Source: Clostridiales bacterium
GTDB taxonomy: Bacteria; Bacillota; Clostridia; Christensenellales; Pumilibacteraceae
Length of the DNA stretch: 10,876 nucleotides
Direction: 5' to 3'
Assembly (NCBI GenBank): GCA_029069015.1
Contig: JAIEBL010000180.1
Coordinates: forward strand, 1 to 10,876
Made by a program: the position numbers and the translations under genes
The notes under the pieces: model-generated
Databases searched by the model: none
Told to the model about the DNA's origin: nothing
The model's input: the letters and a program-made list of their open reading frames with translations, nothing else
In this document: piece after piece, positions 1 through 10,400 of the stretch
Layout: each line of letters begins with the position of its first letter
Numbering within the stretch: position 1 is the first letter of the stretch

Positions 1-112
1 CAACGATAATGTCGTCGTCAAATTCGAGAGCGGTCATATTTTTACCGATCTCGCCCACGCCCCCCAAGAAATGCACTTTGAGAGCGGGTTCTTTGCTATT
101 CGGTTTTTGCAA
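1..112 (-). CDS. rnj: Ribonuclease J, N-terminal fragment (cut by window edge)
   Basis: RNase J is a cytoplasmic metallo-beta-lactamase/beta-CASP nuclease with 5'-3' exo- and endonuclease activity, used in mRNA decay and RNA maturation in Gram-positive bacteria. Only the first 37 codons are visible, of a protein usually near 550 residues. The signature FLGGVGEIGKNM at residues 15-26, followed by an acidic strand ending DDDIIV (32-37), matches the start of the RnjA/RnjB fold, where family members read ALGGxGEIGKN. The catalytic HxHxDH motif would lie beyond the edge. The start is TTG at 112-110. An in-frame stop lies upstream at 145-143 with no ATG or GTG between, and AGGAGG sits five bases before the TTG. 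The short polar N-terminus before the first beta strand is normal. It lies downstream of the nucleotidyltransferase gene, 104 bp away, and has its own promoter. Family assignment is firm; J1 versus J2 type cannot be decided. Confidence 0.9.
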   Translation of the reverse strand, partial: MQKPNSKEPALKVHFLGGVGEIGKNMTALEFDDDIIV

Positions 113-117
113 AATAT

Positions 118-123
118 CCTCCT
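118..123 (-). promoter_or_regulatory. Ribosome binding site of rnj
   Basis: On the minus strand AGGAGG is followed by a five-base spacer (ATATT) and the TTG at 112. This full-consensus Shine-Dalgarno sequence decides the unusual TTG start, because no ATG or GTG lies in frame between the upstream stop and this point. Confidence 0.85.
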
Positions 124-157
124 GCTGAATTTTTATAATGTTTTACCGTTCCTCTCT

Positions 158-186
158 ATTATAAAGGAAATGCCAATATTTAGCAA
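158..186 (-). promoter_or_regulatory. Sigma-A type promoter for rnj
   Basis: On the minus strand, -35 TTGCTA (186-181, 4 of 6 consensus positions) is followed by exactly 17 bp and a perfect -10 TATAAT (163-158). The expected transcription start is about 150-152, giving a 5' leader of roughly 38 bases that contains the AGGAGG site. The promoter lies wholly in the gap after the nucleotidyltransferase stop codon, so rnj can be expressed independently of upstream genes. Sequence-based prediction only. Confidence 0.75.
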
Positions 187-216
187 GATAAAACAGGCGA
201 TATTTGCAAAATTTTT

Positions 217-1209
217 TTAGGTATTTGTGCGAATTCCCGCAAAATTTCGGGTTTTTATCGGGGGCGGCAGCGATTGCACGGAAAGCGCAAAGTCACCGCC
301 GATGATCTCGCAGCTGTGTCTACCCTCCGCGATCGCATCGGGCAAAACGATGCACTCATGTAGCGACGCCCCCGACGCTACGAACGCATTCTGCGCGACG
401 ATGCACCCTTCGATATGCCCCGTCACGGTCGCCGAATAAGAAACAAGCGAGGGGTTCTCTTGCCCGAAGAAGTGCGAAATATCGCGGTAACGGTTAAAAA
501 GCGGCGCAAAGAAGCCGCCACGCAATACGCGGAAATTTGCGTCGAAATAAGCGTTCGGCGTGCCGAGATCCGACCAATACCCGTCGTGCTCGTAGACACC
601 CAGTTGCCCGTCCTTGATAAACTGCGGAAATAGGTCGCGCGAAAAATCAAAAGGAATTCCGTTCGGTACGTTTCGCAGTGCCGCCCGCTCCAAAATATAT
701 ACGCCGCAATTGACCATTGCGCTGTCTCCCGTAAAGCTAGGGGGTTTTTCGGTAAGCGCGATCACAACCCCGCTTTCATCATACTCTACGACGCCGAATT
801 GACGCGGATCGGCCACGCGCGTCACCGCCATCGTAGCAAGCTTACCGCTTTGGACGTGATTACGCAACATGGCGTCAAAATCGACGTTTTCCAGCGCGTC
901 ACCCGATAAGACGATAAAACGGTCGTCTAAGAAGTTTTGCGCCGCCTTGACCCCGCCGGCCGTTCCAAGCGGCACGTCTTCTATCAGAAAATGCGAAACG
1001 AGCGAACGGTAGCCCGTCGTCCACTCTATAATCTGCTCGGCTTTGTAGCCGAGCGTCAAAACAACGTTACGAATGCCGAATGCCGACAAATGTGCCAAGC
1101 TGTAATCCATCATGGGCACGTTTGCTACGGGCAAAAGGGGTTTGGGCACGGTGTCGGTAAGCGGTTGCAGACGGCTGCCGAAGCCGCCCGCCAAAATCAC
1201 GGCATTCAA
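217..1209 (-). CDS. Sugar-1-phosphate nucleotidyltransferase (NDP-sugar synthase, NTP_transferase family)
   Basis: This cytoplasmic enzyme joins an NTP and a sugar 1-phosphate to give an NDP-sugar plus pyrophosphate, supplying activated sugars for envelope polysaccharide or glycoconjugate synthesis. The 330-residue product has the whole family pattern: nucleotide-binding LAGGFGSRLQPLT at 6-18, PKPLLPV at 22-28, PLGTAGG at 80-86, metal-binding SGD at 102-104 with D110, EKP at 154-156, NCGVY at 167-171, and the sugar-site segment YWSDLGTP at 211-218. The C-terminal roughly 100 residues include imperfect hexapeptide-like turns (SATVTGHIEGCIVAQNA), as in mannose-1-phosphate guanylyltransferase and glucose-1-phosphate thymidylyl/uridylyltransferase relatives. 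I chose TTG at 1209: it places 'MNAVILAGG' exactly where the family begins and has GAGGT nine bases upstream. The frame stays open to an ATG at 1359, but that 50-residue extension is Cys/Arg-rich and unlike the family. Sugar and nucleotide specificity cannot be assigned; a guanylyl- or thymidylyltransferase is most likely. No clear terminator follows it, so some readthrough into rnj is possible. Confidence 0.9.
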   Translation of the reverse strand: MNAVILAGGFGSRLQPLTDTVPKPLLPVANVPMMDYSLAHLSAFGIRNVVLTLGYKAEQIIEWTTGYRSLVSHFLIEDVPLGTAGGVKAAQNFLDDRFIVLSGDALENVDFDAMLRNHVQSGKLATMAVTRVADPRQFGVVEYDESGVVIALTEKPPSFTGDSAMVNCGVYILERAALRNVPNGIPFDFSRDLFPQFIKDGQLGVYEHDGYWSDLGTPNAYFDANFRVLRGGFFAPLFNRYRDISHFFGQENPSLVSYSATVTGHIEGCIVAQNAFVASGASLHECIVLPDAIAEGRHSCEIIGGDFALSVQSLPPPIKTRNFAGIRTNT

Positions 1210-1218
1210 AACTACATA

Positions 1219-1223
1219 ACCTC
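1219..1223 (-). promoter_or_regulatory. Ribosome binding site supporting the TTG start of the nucleotidyltransferase
   Basis: GAGGT on the minus strand lies nine bases before the TTG at 1209. An ATG overlaps the spacer but is out of frame and followed at once by TAG. This favours the 330-residue product over the longer frame starting at 1359. Confidence 0.65.
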
Positions 1224-1264
1224 GAAATACGTTTTTATTAGTATCTGCCCCTACCCGCTTGATT

Positions 1265-1291
1265 ATGCAATGCCTTTTGTCGGCATCGCAT
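1265..1291 (-). other. Stem-loop in the leader region of the nucleotidyltransferase gene
   Basis: On the minus strand ATGCGATGCC and GGCATTGCAT form a 10-bp stem (one G-U pair) around the loop GACAAAA. It lies about 56 bp before the TTG start. In minus-strand RNA it is preceded by A5 and not followed by a U-tract, so it does not look like a terminator in the direction of the gene. On the plus strand it is followed by T-residues but carries an A-C mismatch, and no plus-strand gene precedes it. It could be a leader structure or a remnant. I do not recognise a known riboswitch. Confidence 0.4.
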
Positions 1292-1362
1292 TTTTGCCCT
1301 TGCCAGCAAACAAAAATGCTCCTGGAATCAAATACAACGGTTAACCGCTTGCAGCACATAAG

Positions 1363-1395
1363 AAAACGCCTTGCATTATGTATGCAAGGCGTTTT
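1363..1395 (-). terminator. Intrinsic terminator of the giant surface-protein gene (bidirectional in form)
   Basis: AAAACGCCTTGCAT and ATGCAAGGCGTTTT form a perfect 14-bp inverted repeat around a five-base loop. It starts 26 bp after the TAA of the giant gene (1421-1423). The minus-strand RNA ends in UUUUCU and the plus-strand RNA in UUUUUG, so it can work in both directions. It separates the giant gene from the nucleotidyltransferase. Confidence 0.88.
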
Positions 1396-1420
1396 TGTGT
1401 TGGATCAAATGGTTGTGCTC

Positions 1421-4400
1421 TTACAGATCGTCGTCGCTCATGTCGTCGATCGGGTTAGGCGCAGACTGCACACCGGGGTTGGTGTTAGTCATGTTGGGGC
1501 TACCGGGGTTGAGGCCGATTGCCTGCGGGTTAGGCTGCTGCATAGACTGACCTTGACCGAGCATGAAGCCGGGTTGCTGCACGTTCTGCGTAGGAGGCAA
1601 ATAACCGTAACTCTGGTAGTACGTCGGGGACGGACTTGCCGCGAGTTTGAGCATTTGCTCTTCGAGTTCCATTTCGGAAACGAGCAACGCTTCGATTTCT
1701 TCGCGCATTCTCTTCTTCTTGCGTACCGTAGCGATAATCGCAATCAGAATGATGAGCAGAAGGATGATAGCAAGGGCAATAATGATGTAGATGAGCGGGT
1801 TGTCTTGAATGCGGGAGATCATCGCCACAAAGAAGTTCGGCGCGTGCAAATCGTTATTGCCGATAAGGAACGTGTAGTTGTAGGTGCTTACAGCATCCGA
1901 AGCCTGCACCGTAATGGTCGACGTTCCTTTGCTCTTGAAGTGGAACACGAGCTCGTTGTTCTGCCGATCGGCGGTAACTTCGATGAGCGTGCTCTTCTTG
2001 GACTTCGCGGATTCGAGCTGAATCGGATCTTGTTCTTCGTCCCAAAGGAGCTGGTCAATCTTTAAGCGGAATATCGAACCATCAGCATCAGTGAAATCGG
2101 CTTTGTTCACATAGTGAACTTCCTTGCATTTCGGATCGTAGCCGGGCAACATCTTGGGTTGGAGATTATCCGCAACCACTACGTCGAACACACGGTCGTA
2201 CCGCGTTGCGCTATCGGCGATGTTTTCGGCATCCGAACCGACGACAACCGTCGCTTTTACTTTGATCGTGCTATCGCCACTGCGTTGTGCACCGCGAATC
2301 GTGGGCGCGCCGAACGTAGCGGTCGGATCGGCAAGCAAAGGCGCTTTGGTCGCGGTAAGCGAGCCGGTCGATTTCGTGTTCGTTCTCGGGTTGGCGATTT
2401 CCACCATCGACGCTTGGCCCGGATCGACAAGCGAAAGCTTTTCAACGATGAGGCCTTTGCTTTCGTCGAGGTCGGTCGTGGACGGATCGTCGAACAACTC
2501 TTTCGCCGTGATCGCCTTGGTACGCTTCCAGTACACTTTTACGGTGTTGGTCGTCATATCGTCGGGATTCTTGGTTACTTGAATATCCAAACGGAGTTCG
2601 ATGGTCGAACTGGCTGCAGTGTCGTTGCTATTACCGATGTCGGAAATACGAAGCGTAATCGTTTGCGATCCGTACAGTTTCGGAAGCGGCGCAATGGTGA
2701 ATTTCTGCTGATACGGCAAGAATTCAACAAGCTTGGAAGACACTTGCGACACAGGACCGCCCATCATGTCGTCTACGATATAGTCTTCGTGTTCACTTGC
2801 GGGATCAAAGACGGGCGTGGACGCCAAGTAATCCATTATGCGGAGATAGGTCTGCGCCTCTTCGGGTGCGCGTTCCGTACCGTCGGCATTCGTTTCGAGC
2901 TTGGTGCAATCCTTAGGGTTATTGTCGGTTACGAAGTCGAACAACGAGTAGGTCGTCGCTTCGAACATACCGTTCAGATCCGCATTGCCCGTTTTGCCGC
3001 CGGCGAGCACGATATTGCTCGATACGCCGTCGTCCGTACGCGTCTTATCGATCGGTGTGCTGTTGCCGACTACAAGCGTAAGGCGGAGCGTGCTCGTCAT
3101 AGCGCCCGTGGTATCCATGAGGATGATTGCCACCGTAACGCGCGTGCCGCGCTCGTAGGAGTTGACCGAAATATTAAGATTGGTGTTTAAGGTGTCGGAT
3201 ACCGTAATCAGGAAGCATTGTACCGCTTTGTCGGAAACGTTCGCCGACGTAATCACGGTCTTCTTGCCCGTTCTGTCGATACCGATCGTAGCTGTAGGCT
3301 CGCGGTTGATTTCCGTCAAGAGCGGATCGGAAGGCGTGCTGTCCAACAAATCTTCTGCCGGGAACGCGAACCACTCTTGGGTCGACCCTGCCTCGTAGTC
3401 TTTATCGTCGAGAAGGTCGATGAGCGGAATCGTAACCGTACCGTTTTTGCTGATTAGGCCCGTCGTATCGTCCTTGCAAAGCGTGAGCGTCATATCAACG
3501 CCGCCGTCGCTGTGACGTACGTACGAGTTCTGGCTGACAACCGACTTGTATTTGTCGGCAACTTTGTCTTCCGACTTCCAGGTAGGCGTGTCGTTGCGGA
3601 TGCCGAGCGTAACCGTGGTGGTCACGTATTCCGTGCTCCGCAGGTCATAGCCGCGTACTTCTACTTCGAGGTAAACGGTTCTCGACTTCTTAGCTTCGTC
3701 GGGAAGTACGATCTTGTTGAGAATCGTGATGGTAAGTTCGACTGCCGACGTACCATCTTCGAGCGTAACGTTCACGAAAGTAGGATTGATCGCGCTTCTG
3801 CCAAGCTCTCTGTACGTAATGGATTTACCGTTCCGGTTATCCGCAATCGCATCGAGGTTCTCGTCGATTTCGTTTTCGGCGATATCCACGGTATACATAC
3901 GCGTCACCGCAATGCCACCGTAAATCACGTTGTCGCCGTCGGGATCGGTAAAGAGTGCAGCGTCGCGCGTCGTGGTGGGATCGCACATACGGTACGTAAC
4001 CTTCTCGCCCTTCACGCCTTCGAACGTAAGGTACGGCAAGCCGTCTACCTTGTAGTTGAAGTTGCGTGCGGTATCGCCGACCGCGATGGGCGCGGAGTTG
4101 CCGACCGTCACGTTTGCCACAACGTCGCAGGTATCCTTGACGGGGTTGTTCTCGGTGCGGGAAGCGAACTTAGGCCCGTAGTCGTCGATGTTCGAACCGC
4201 GCGATACAACTTTCTGGACGCTGATGAAGAGCTTGATGCCCGTGCCGGAACCGTCGATAGCGTAGAGATTGTTGGTTGCCTTCTTAGGCGTAATGCGCAT
4301 CACGGTGCCGTTGTTTGCGAACGTGATCGATTCGATATACTGCGAAAGGATCTTTTGTCCGCTGCCCGAACCGATCGTAAGCGTGCCGCCGGCAGAGTAC

Positions 4401-7400
4401 GTAACCACTTCGTTCGCCGAAAGAATCGCATTGCTGTTCGCCGACGTATCGGACGCGCTGCCTGCGTCGTCGCGCAACTTCTTGAAGTTGGCTTCTTCGT
4501 AGGTCGCATAGCGGTTGTTGTCGTTCGGCTTGAACTCGATCGTGGAAACGCTTTCGCCCGCTTTCACCTGCGGATCGAACATGGTATACACTTTGACTTG
4601 ATAACGCGTCTGCGTCGCTTCGGCGTCGTCGTCGATCATAAGACCTTGTTCTGCCGCCGTAGAGGTGGAAACAAGCTTGACAACGGTGGGCGCTTCTTGC
4701 TCTAAGTAATCGGTGATACCGAGCACACGCACGTCGGACTTAGCGTTTGTACCGCTCGTCTTGCGCGTGATCTCGTTCGGGAAGACGTACACTTTGAGCG
4801 TTACGCAAACCGACTTCGACAAATCAGCAGCCGAGTTATCACAAATGTAGAACGTTACGGTGTCGTACTTTCTGCTTGCGTCATCACCCGTGTTGTTGTG
4901 GAAGTTCGTCGCTTCGATCGTGAACGCCGTACTGCGTGCACCGCCTGCCGATACGGGCGTAAGCAAGATGCAAGCCGTAGAGTAGGTCGAAACGGGATCG
5001 CCCGTCTGCCCTGCCGCCAAAACGGTAAACGGATTGTTACCGTTACGGTTCAGGAGATACATCTTATCGGTGTCGCGGTAGTCGATATCGTAGGCAAAGT
5101 CGCTCGTCTTGAGTTGGAGCTTCTGACCAACGTACATTTTAAGAACGTATTCGCCTTTCTTGTTGCCGTCTGCGGTCGAGAAGCCGCCGACGTCGCCGAA
5201 GGAAAGCGTATTTGCATAGCGTGCATCGAGCTCGTGCGTCGCCGCGTTTTCGGTCGTCGGCGCAACGGGCATCAGACCTGCCGCTTTAAGACTGCTACCG
5301 AGTTCTACGCCCGCACGGTTCGTGCTGCGTGCAATCGGTTCGGGTACGGTCGACTTAACCGTGATACGGAAGTTGTAGGTCACGTATCTGCCGCCGTTGC
5401 CGTCATAGAGCGTTACGGAGAATTGCGCGTTGTTGCAAGCACCCATTGCTTTGAACATGATTGCCGTAGGCGCTGCGGAAAGCTCGCTTGCAGGCGTTAC
5501 ACCTTGACGCTGTCCTTCCCAATACACATAGTTCTGACGCGTAACTTTAATGTACGAATCGCTGACCGAGCTCGTGTAGTTCGTGATACGGAGCGACCAA
5601 GGCGTGTCGTCGTGTGCAATTGCCATGTAGCCGAGGTTGTCGGGATCGTGGCTTGCGGCGTTATCCTTTGCGCCGTCCGGACCTGCAGTGGAAGCATAGC
5701 CGGGTTGACCGATTTGCGTGTGTTCGAGGTTCTCGTTGTACACGAAGCTTGCTTTGGGCTGCGCGCTGCTGCCTTCGGGCATTTGCGTGAAGTACGTACC
5801 GGTGTAAGCACCGTTCTGATACGTGCCGACCGTCGTAGAGCCCGTGCCGTCGATGAAGCCGAGACGGTTATCGATCGACGCATACGGCGTGGTGTAGAGC
5901 GTGAAGTACTGGTTGGTGTACATTTCGATTTCGCTTACGGCCTGCGCGTATTCGGTAAGGTAAGGCGCTTGGTTATCGATATGCACTTCGTAGAATGCAA
6001 GTGCGAACGCACCCTCGCTATCCATGAACGCAACCATTACGGTCGCCGCGATTTCGTTGCTCGATTTAAGATCGCTTCTGCGCTTGTCAACGCTGATCTT
6101 GAACGAGTCGTTACCGACTTCTACTCTGACTGCACCGTTGGGATCTCTGTCGGGCGTCGTGCCGCTGATAATGCGACCGTCTGCCGTCATGAACCGAACG
6201 AGAACTCTCAGCTCCGAATGCTCTTTGTCGACCAAAACGTTGCTGCTCGTTTTATCGTGGATCATCAGGTAGTCTGCGGTATCGTATTGGAGTTTTTCCG
6301 TTTCATCGGTAGACGTGCTGAGCGCTTCGATTTCTTCCTTATACATGTAGCTGCTCTGTCCACCGTGCTTGGTTTCCACCATGTCGGCATCGGTGAATAC
6401 GTCCGTAAAGCGGAATTCAACCGACTCGCCTACCGTTTGCGTAAGAAGACGCAATTGTTGCTTGTAGGTGCCGGCGATGTTCGCGGTTGCTTTGTCGCCG
6501 CTGAACCCGTTACGAGGAAGCGTCTGCCCCGCCGCTACGGTGAAGTCACCCGTAAAGCTTGCCGTCTGGATGGTAGGCGTCGTGTTGCCGATCGTGAGAT
6601 TGATGGTTACAACGTCGATCGACGATTCCGTGAACGCCGTGCTGTTGTTCAGCGTACCGATATACAACTTATCGTATACGAGCAAGCGGAGTGCGTAGTA
6701 AATCTTACCGGAAACAGCGTCGTAGGAAAGTCCGCGTTCTTCCGCAGCCGTAGCGATCTGCGCCGCCGTCATACCAGAAGTATTGAACTTCGTGCTGCGA
6801 ACAGGCGTGATTGTGATGGTCTGGCTGTCTACGCCGGAAGGCGATACCGTGAAGTAGTTGCTGTACTTTTTGTTGACCGAAGCGGACGACGAGAGCAATT
6901 TGGTGCTCGAATCTACCGCATCGGCAAGCGTCGTAACGCCGAAGTAGCTCAGAAGTCTGCCGTCTACACCCGTGGTTTTGAGGGCATCGCCACCCGTGAT
7001 ATAGGCAAGCTCTTCTTCGGTGAAGTTACCGCTGATGGAATGCGCCATGAAGTACAGGTCTTCGCGGTAACGGGTCGTACCGATAACACTGTTGTTCGCC
7101 GTGTATTGGTCTACCGTCGTACCCTTGAACGTTGCCGTACCCGTCGGGAACGAATCCGCATTGTTGTTGGAAAGTGCAACGCGCAAAGAGGTGCTCGCGC
7201 CGGAAATATCTTTTGTGATCGTCGTTTCGTTTAAGCTGAGTGTATTGTTGGCAACCGAAATCGGAACGATGACCTTTTGCGACTTATCTTCCGCGTCGCT
7301 GCTGTCGATCTCATAGCGACCTTCTTTATACGCCCAAGGCACCATGTTCACCGTAAGGGTGAGCGTGCCGACGCTGCGGATGTCTTTCTTGGTAAGCGTA

Positions 7401-10400
7401 ATGCCGTGCGTGTCTTCGACGTAAACGTTCGAACCGTCCGATTTGAGCATTACGAACGTCCCTTCGTCGGTAACCGTGAAGCGCTGCGTGCTCAGATAGG
7501 GCGACGTGATAGCCGTAGAGCCGGCATCGTTTACACCGAATCTGATGTACGGGTTGTTTGCAAGCGCATACGTGCCCATCGCGCCCGACCAGGTATTGTA
7601 GCCGTCGGAGAGGGACAAGCAGGATGCAATATTATCGATACTGCCGATATTGAAGCTGTTCACCGTACCTGCCGAAGACAGATTGAACCAGGCTACGTTG
7701 CCTTGCGTACTGCCGGCATTGGCCGCCGTCGTCGTATCCGCAGCCCAAGCAAAGTAGCTTACGGGAAGCGTAACGGTGTTGCTCGCGCCTACTTCTACCG
7801 TACGGTAGCGGAAGACGTTCGTGCCGTCGATATTGGTTTCCTGTTCATGCAGATAGTGCGTCGTACCGTCTTTCGCGGTCGCCGTCCAGACGCCGTTCAA
7901 GCTGTACTTCGAACCGTTGCCCGTATTCGTAACTTCTTCGTTCGTGATCCAACGCGAGAAGTTGTTAATCAAACCTTTGCCGCGTACGTTGACAGCAAAT
8001 TCGAAGGTCTGCGCCGAATCGGTCACTTCCGCTTTTGCTACGAACGCCGTGCCGTCATTGTTGAGCTCACGAACGCCCGAGTAGCTGATCCTGTTGCCGT
8101 CGACGTCGGTCTTCGCCCAGCCGCCTTGCGTAGCGGGTTGCATTACCACGTCCGGATCCGGATTCGCGGGAAGAGTTACCGCAAGATTGCTGTCGCGAAG
8201 GCGAAGCTTAACGACCATCTTAGTTTTGAACGAAGACGTAAAGCTGAACTCGATGACCCAGTTGGTCGCCGTGAACATTTTGTTTACAACTTCTTTCTGA
8301 GATGTAGCATCCGCGCCTACGCCGTCAAGCGTGATTTCGTTGCCGCTCTTATCGAAGAAGTGCAAGCGGACGATGTAGTTCGCGTAATACGTACCTACCG
8401 AAACGCCCGGATGCGAAGTTCCCGTTATACCGTAGAAATCGTTTACGAGCACGACGGCGTCTTTGTTGTCTCCCGTGAAGCCGTTCCCCACTTTAACGTT
8501 GGGTGCATTCGTGCTGTCGGCGATCGCGCCGTCCATGAAGTTCTGGCTCGTCAGACTCAGCGATTGCCCTTGGTCGGGATCGCGTGCGATATAACGCACC
8601 TGCGTGCTGTTGTATTTAAAGTTGGCAGCCGCCGACGAATAGCCGTTGTTGCCCGCCTGGCTTTGGATGGAATTTTGGAGATATACCATCGAGTCGGCGT
8701 TCGCTGCAATGTAGAGCGGACGCGCTACGCTCGTTACGGCAATGCCGTCGATATCGATCTGATTGTTGCGGATCGCCGTTGCGTCGTCCGATTCGACCGT
8801 CCACGTGTTGATCAAGGGCGAGGTCTCGTCTGCCGAATCAAGCGGTGCAAGCTCCATCATGTTGTCGCCCGTCAGTTCCGCATATTCGGGAACGGAGTTG
8901 TAGACTTCAACCTGGAAGCAGTATTGCACGTAAACGTTGCCCGTACCGATTGCGTTATCGGTTACGCTCAAGCGAATCCACAAGCCTCCGGGAAGGCCCT
9001 GCGTACTCGAAAGACCCGTCAAGATAATGCAGTTATTGTCGCCCAAACGGTTGTTCGAACCGGAACCGATTTGCGCCAAAATAAACACGTTTTCAAGGCC
9101 GTTATCGAATTTAATGAAATTGCCTTTCACATCCTTCGTACCGACTTCGATACCCGTACCGTCGGCGAGCTTAACGATGTCGCCGTCCAAGTCCTTGAAG
9201 AGGTCGGTGAGCTTGAATTCGCGCACGTTGTACGTGTTGCTGTTGATGTTGTAGATACCCGAGCCGAGTCTGGTTTCTTGGGAGGAGCTGTTGACGTATT
9301 CGAGCTTGGTCTGCGCCGTAAGGTTGAACACAAGCGGAACGTCCAGCTCGCCGTCACCCGTAACGACGTCTGCCCCTCTGCGGATCACGGGAAGCGAGTT
9401 GAGCACGTAGATCTCAACCGTCGCGCTGACCGTATCGCCCGAAGAACCGATGACTTCGTAGGTGAAGGAAATGCAGCCGCTACCAGATTTAGACGTCGCT
9501 TTAACGGCGAAGTAACCGCCACCGAGCGAAGAATTGCCGTCGGTGCTGCCGTTGATACCCGAAAGGCCTGCGTGGTTGTGGTTTGCGATATACGTTACGT
9601 TACCGAAGTAAACACCCGAAACCGTAGGCGTCGTATTCCCTACCCGCAAGTCTTCGAATTGAATCGATTGAAGCGCAGTGGGAACGGTGGTCGCATCCGC
9701 CGACGCATAAACGTTTATGCCCGCGTAAATATTCTGAATAAGGTCGATATAGCCGTCGGAGCCGGGCACGGTGTTGAAGTATTTACCGTTGTCCTTATCG
9801 CTACCATTGACGTTTACCGCATAAGTATCGTTCTCGTAGAAGAGATCGTACGGGCTGATATAAAGCGTTTGCCCGACGAGCATACGGAACTTGAATACCT
9901 TAGCGTGTGCCGAGTTCTCTGCTTGCGCTTCCGCAACGGCAGAACCCATAACTTCGCCACGGGTGTTGAACGGTTTTTTACCGCTTGCCGCGCCGCGTTC
10001 GTTAGCCGAGGTAAGCACGCTGTTTTGTACCTTGACCGCAACGTGAATGTTGCTCGACCTCTCGTTCGCGTCGAACACGTTCACCATAATGCTGAGGTAA
10101 AGGTTCTTCGTCCACTTGTTGAGCGTAATCTTCAAGCCCGTGTATTCCACGTACTGATTGCCGCCCTTTACCGTGAACTTAATAACGCCTGCACCTACAA
10201 GGGTGGCAATGTCGGCATCCGACAAACCGCCCAAAACCGCGGTAGACGCATACAGTTTAACGGTTTCTACCGTAAAGAACTGTTTAAAGCCGCTGTATTG
10301 GTGTGCAACGCTTGCATCGGGCGTATTGTTCCCGTAGAGCCAACCGTTCACCGCGTCTCTGCCGAGGAAAATCGGCATACGTTGCGCGTTGGTCGCCGCA

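Noticed and set aside
1240..1270. Possible promoter TTGCAT...GATACT for the nucleotidyltransferase
   Set aside because: The spacer is 19 bp and both hexamers match poorly. The alternative -10 CATAAT at 1267-1262 has no -35. A promoter probably exists here but cannot be placed.
1240..1310. c-di-GMP (GEMM) riboswitch suggested by AGGGCAAAA and GACAAAAGGC
   Set aside because: The pairing present (ATGCGATGCC with GGCATTGCAT) does not give the GEMM fold, and the conserved tetraloop helix is absent.
1338..1347. Perfect 10-bp palindrome CGGTTAACCG as a possible operator
   Set aside because: There is only one copy, no convincing promoter overlaps it, and a 10-bp palindrome can occur by chance.
1210..1359. 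50-residue N-terminal extension of the nucleotidyltransferase from ATG 1359
   Set aside because: The extension is unlike the family, covers the intergenic stem-loop, and has no good Shine-Dalgarno. TTG 1209 with GAGGT fits the family start exactly.
3512..4705. Plus-strand open frame of 397 codons (and similar ones at 2114-3190 and 1259-2065)
   Set aside because: These are Arg/His/Val-rich antisense shadows of the giant gene with no domain signature and no initiation signals.
4898..7234. Long plus-strand open frame of 778 codons antisense to the giant gene
   Set aside because: It begins at GTG with no ribosome binding site, gives an Arg/Val/Cys-rich product with no recognisable motif, and lies wholly opposite a well-formed coding frame. 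The codon bias of the real gene explains the missing stops.
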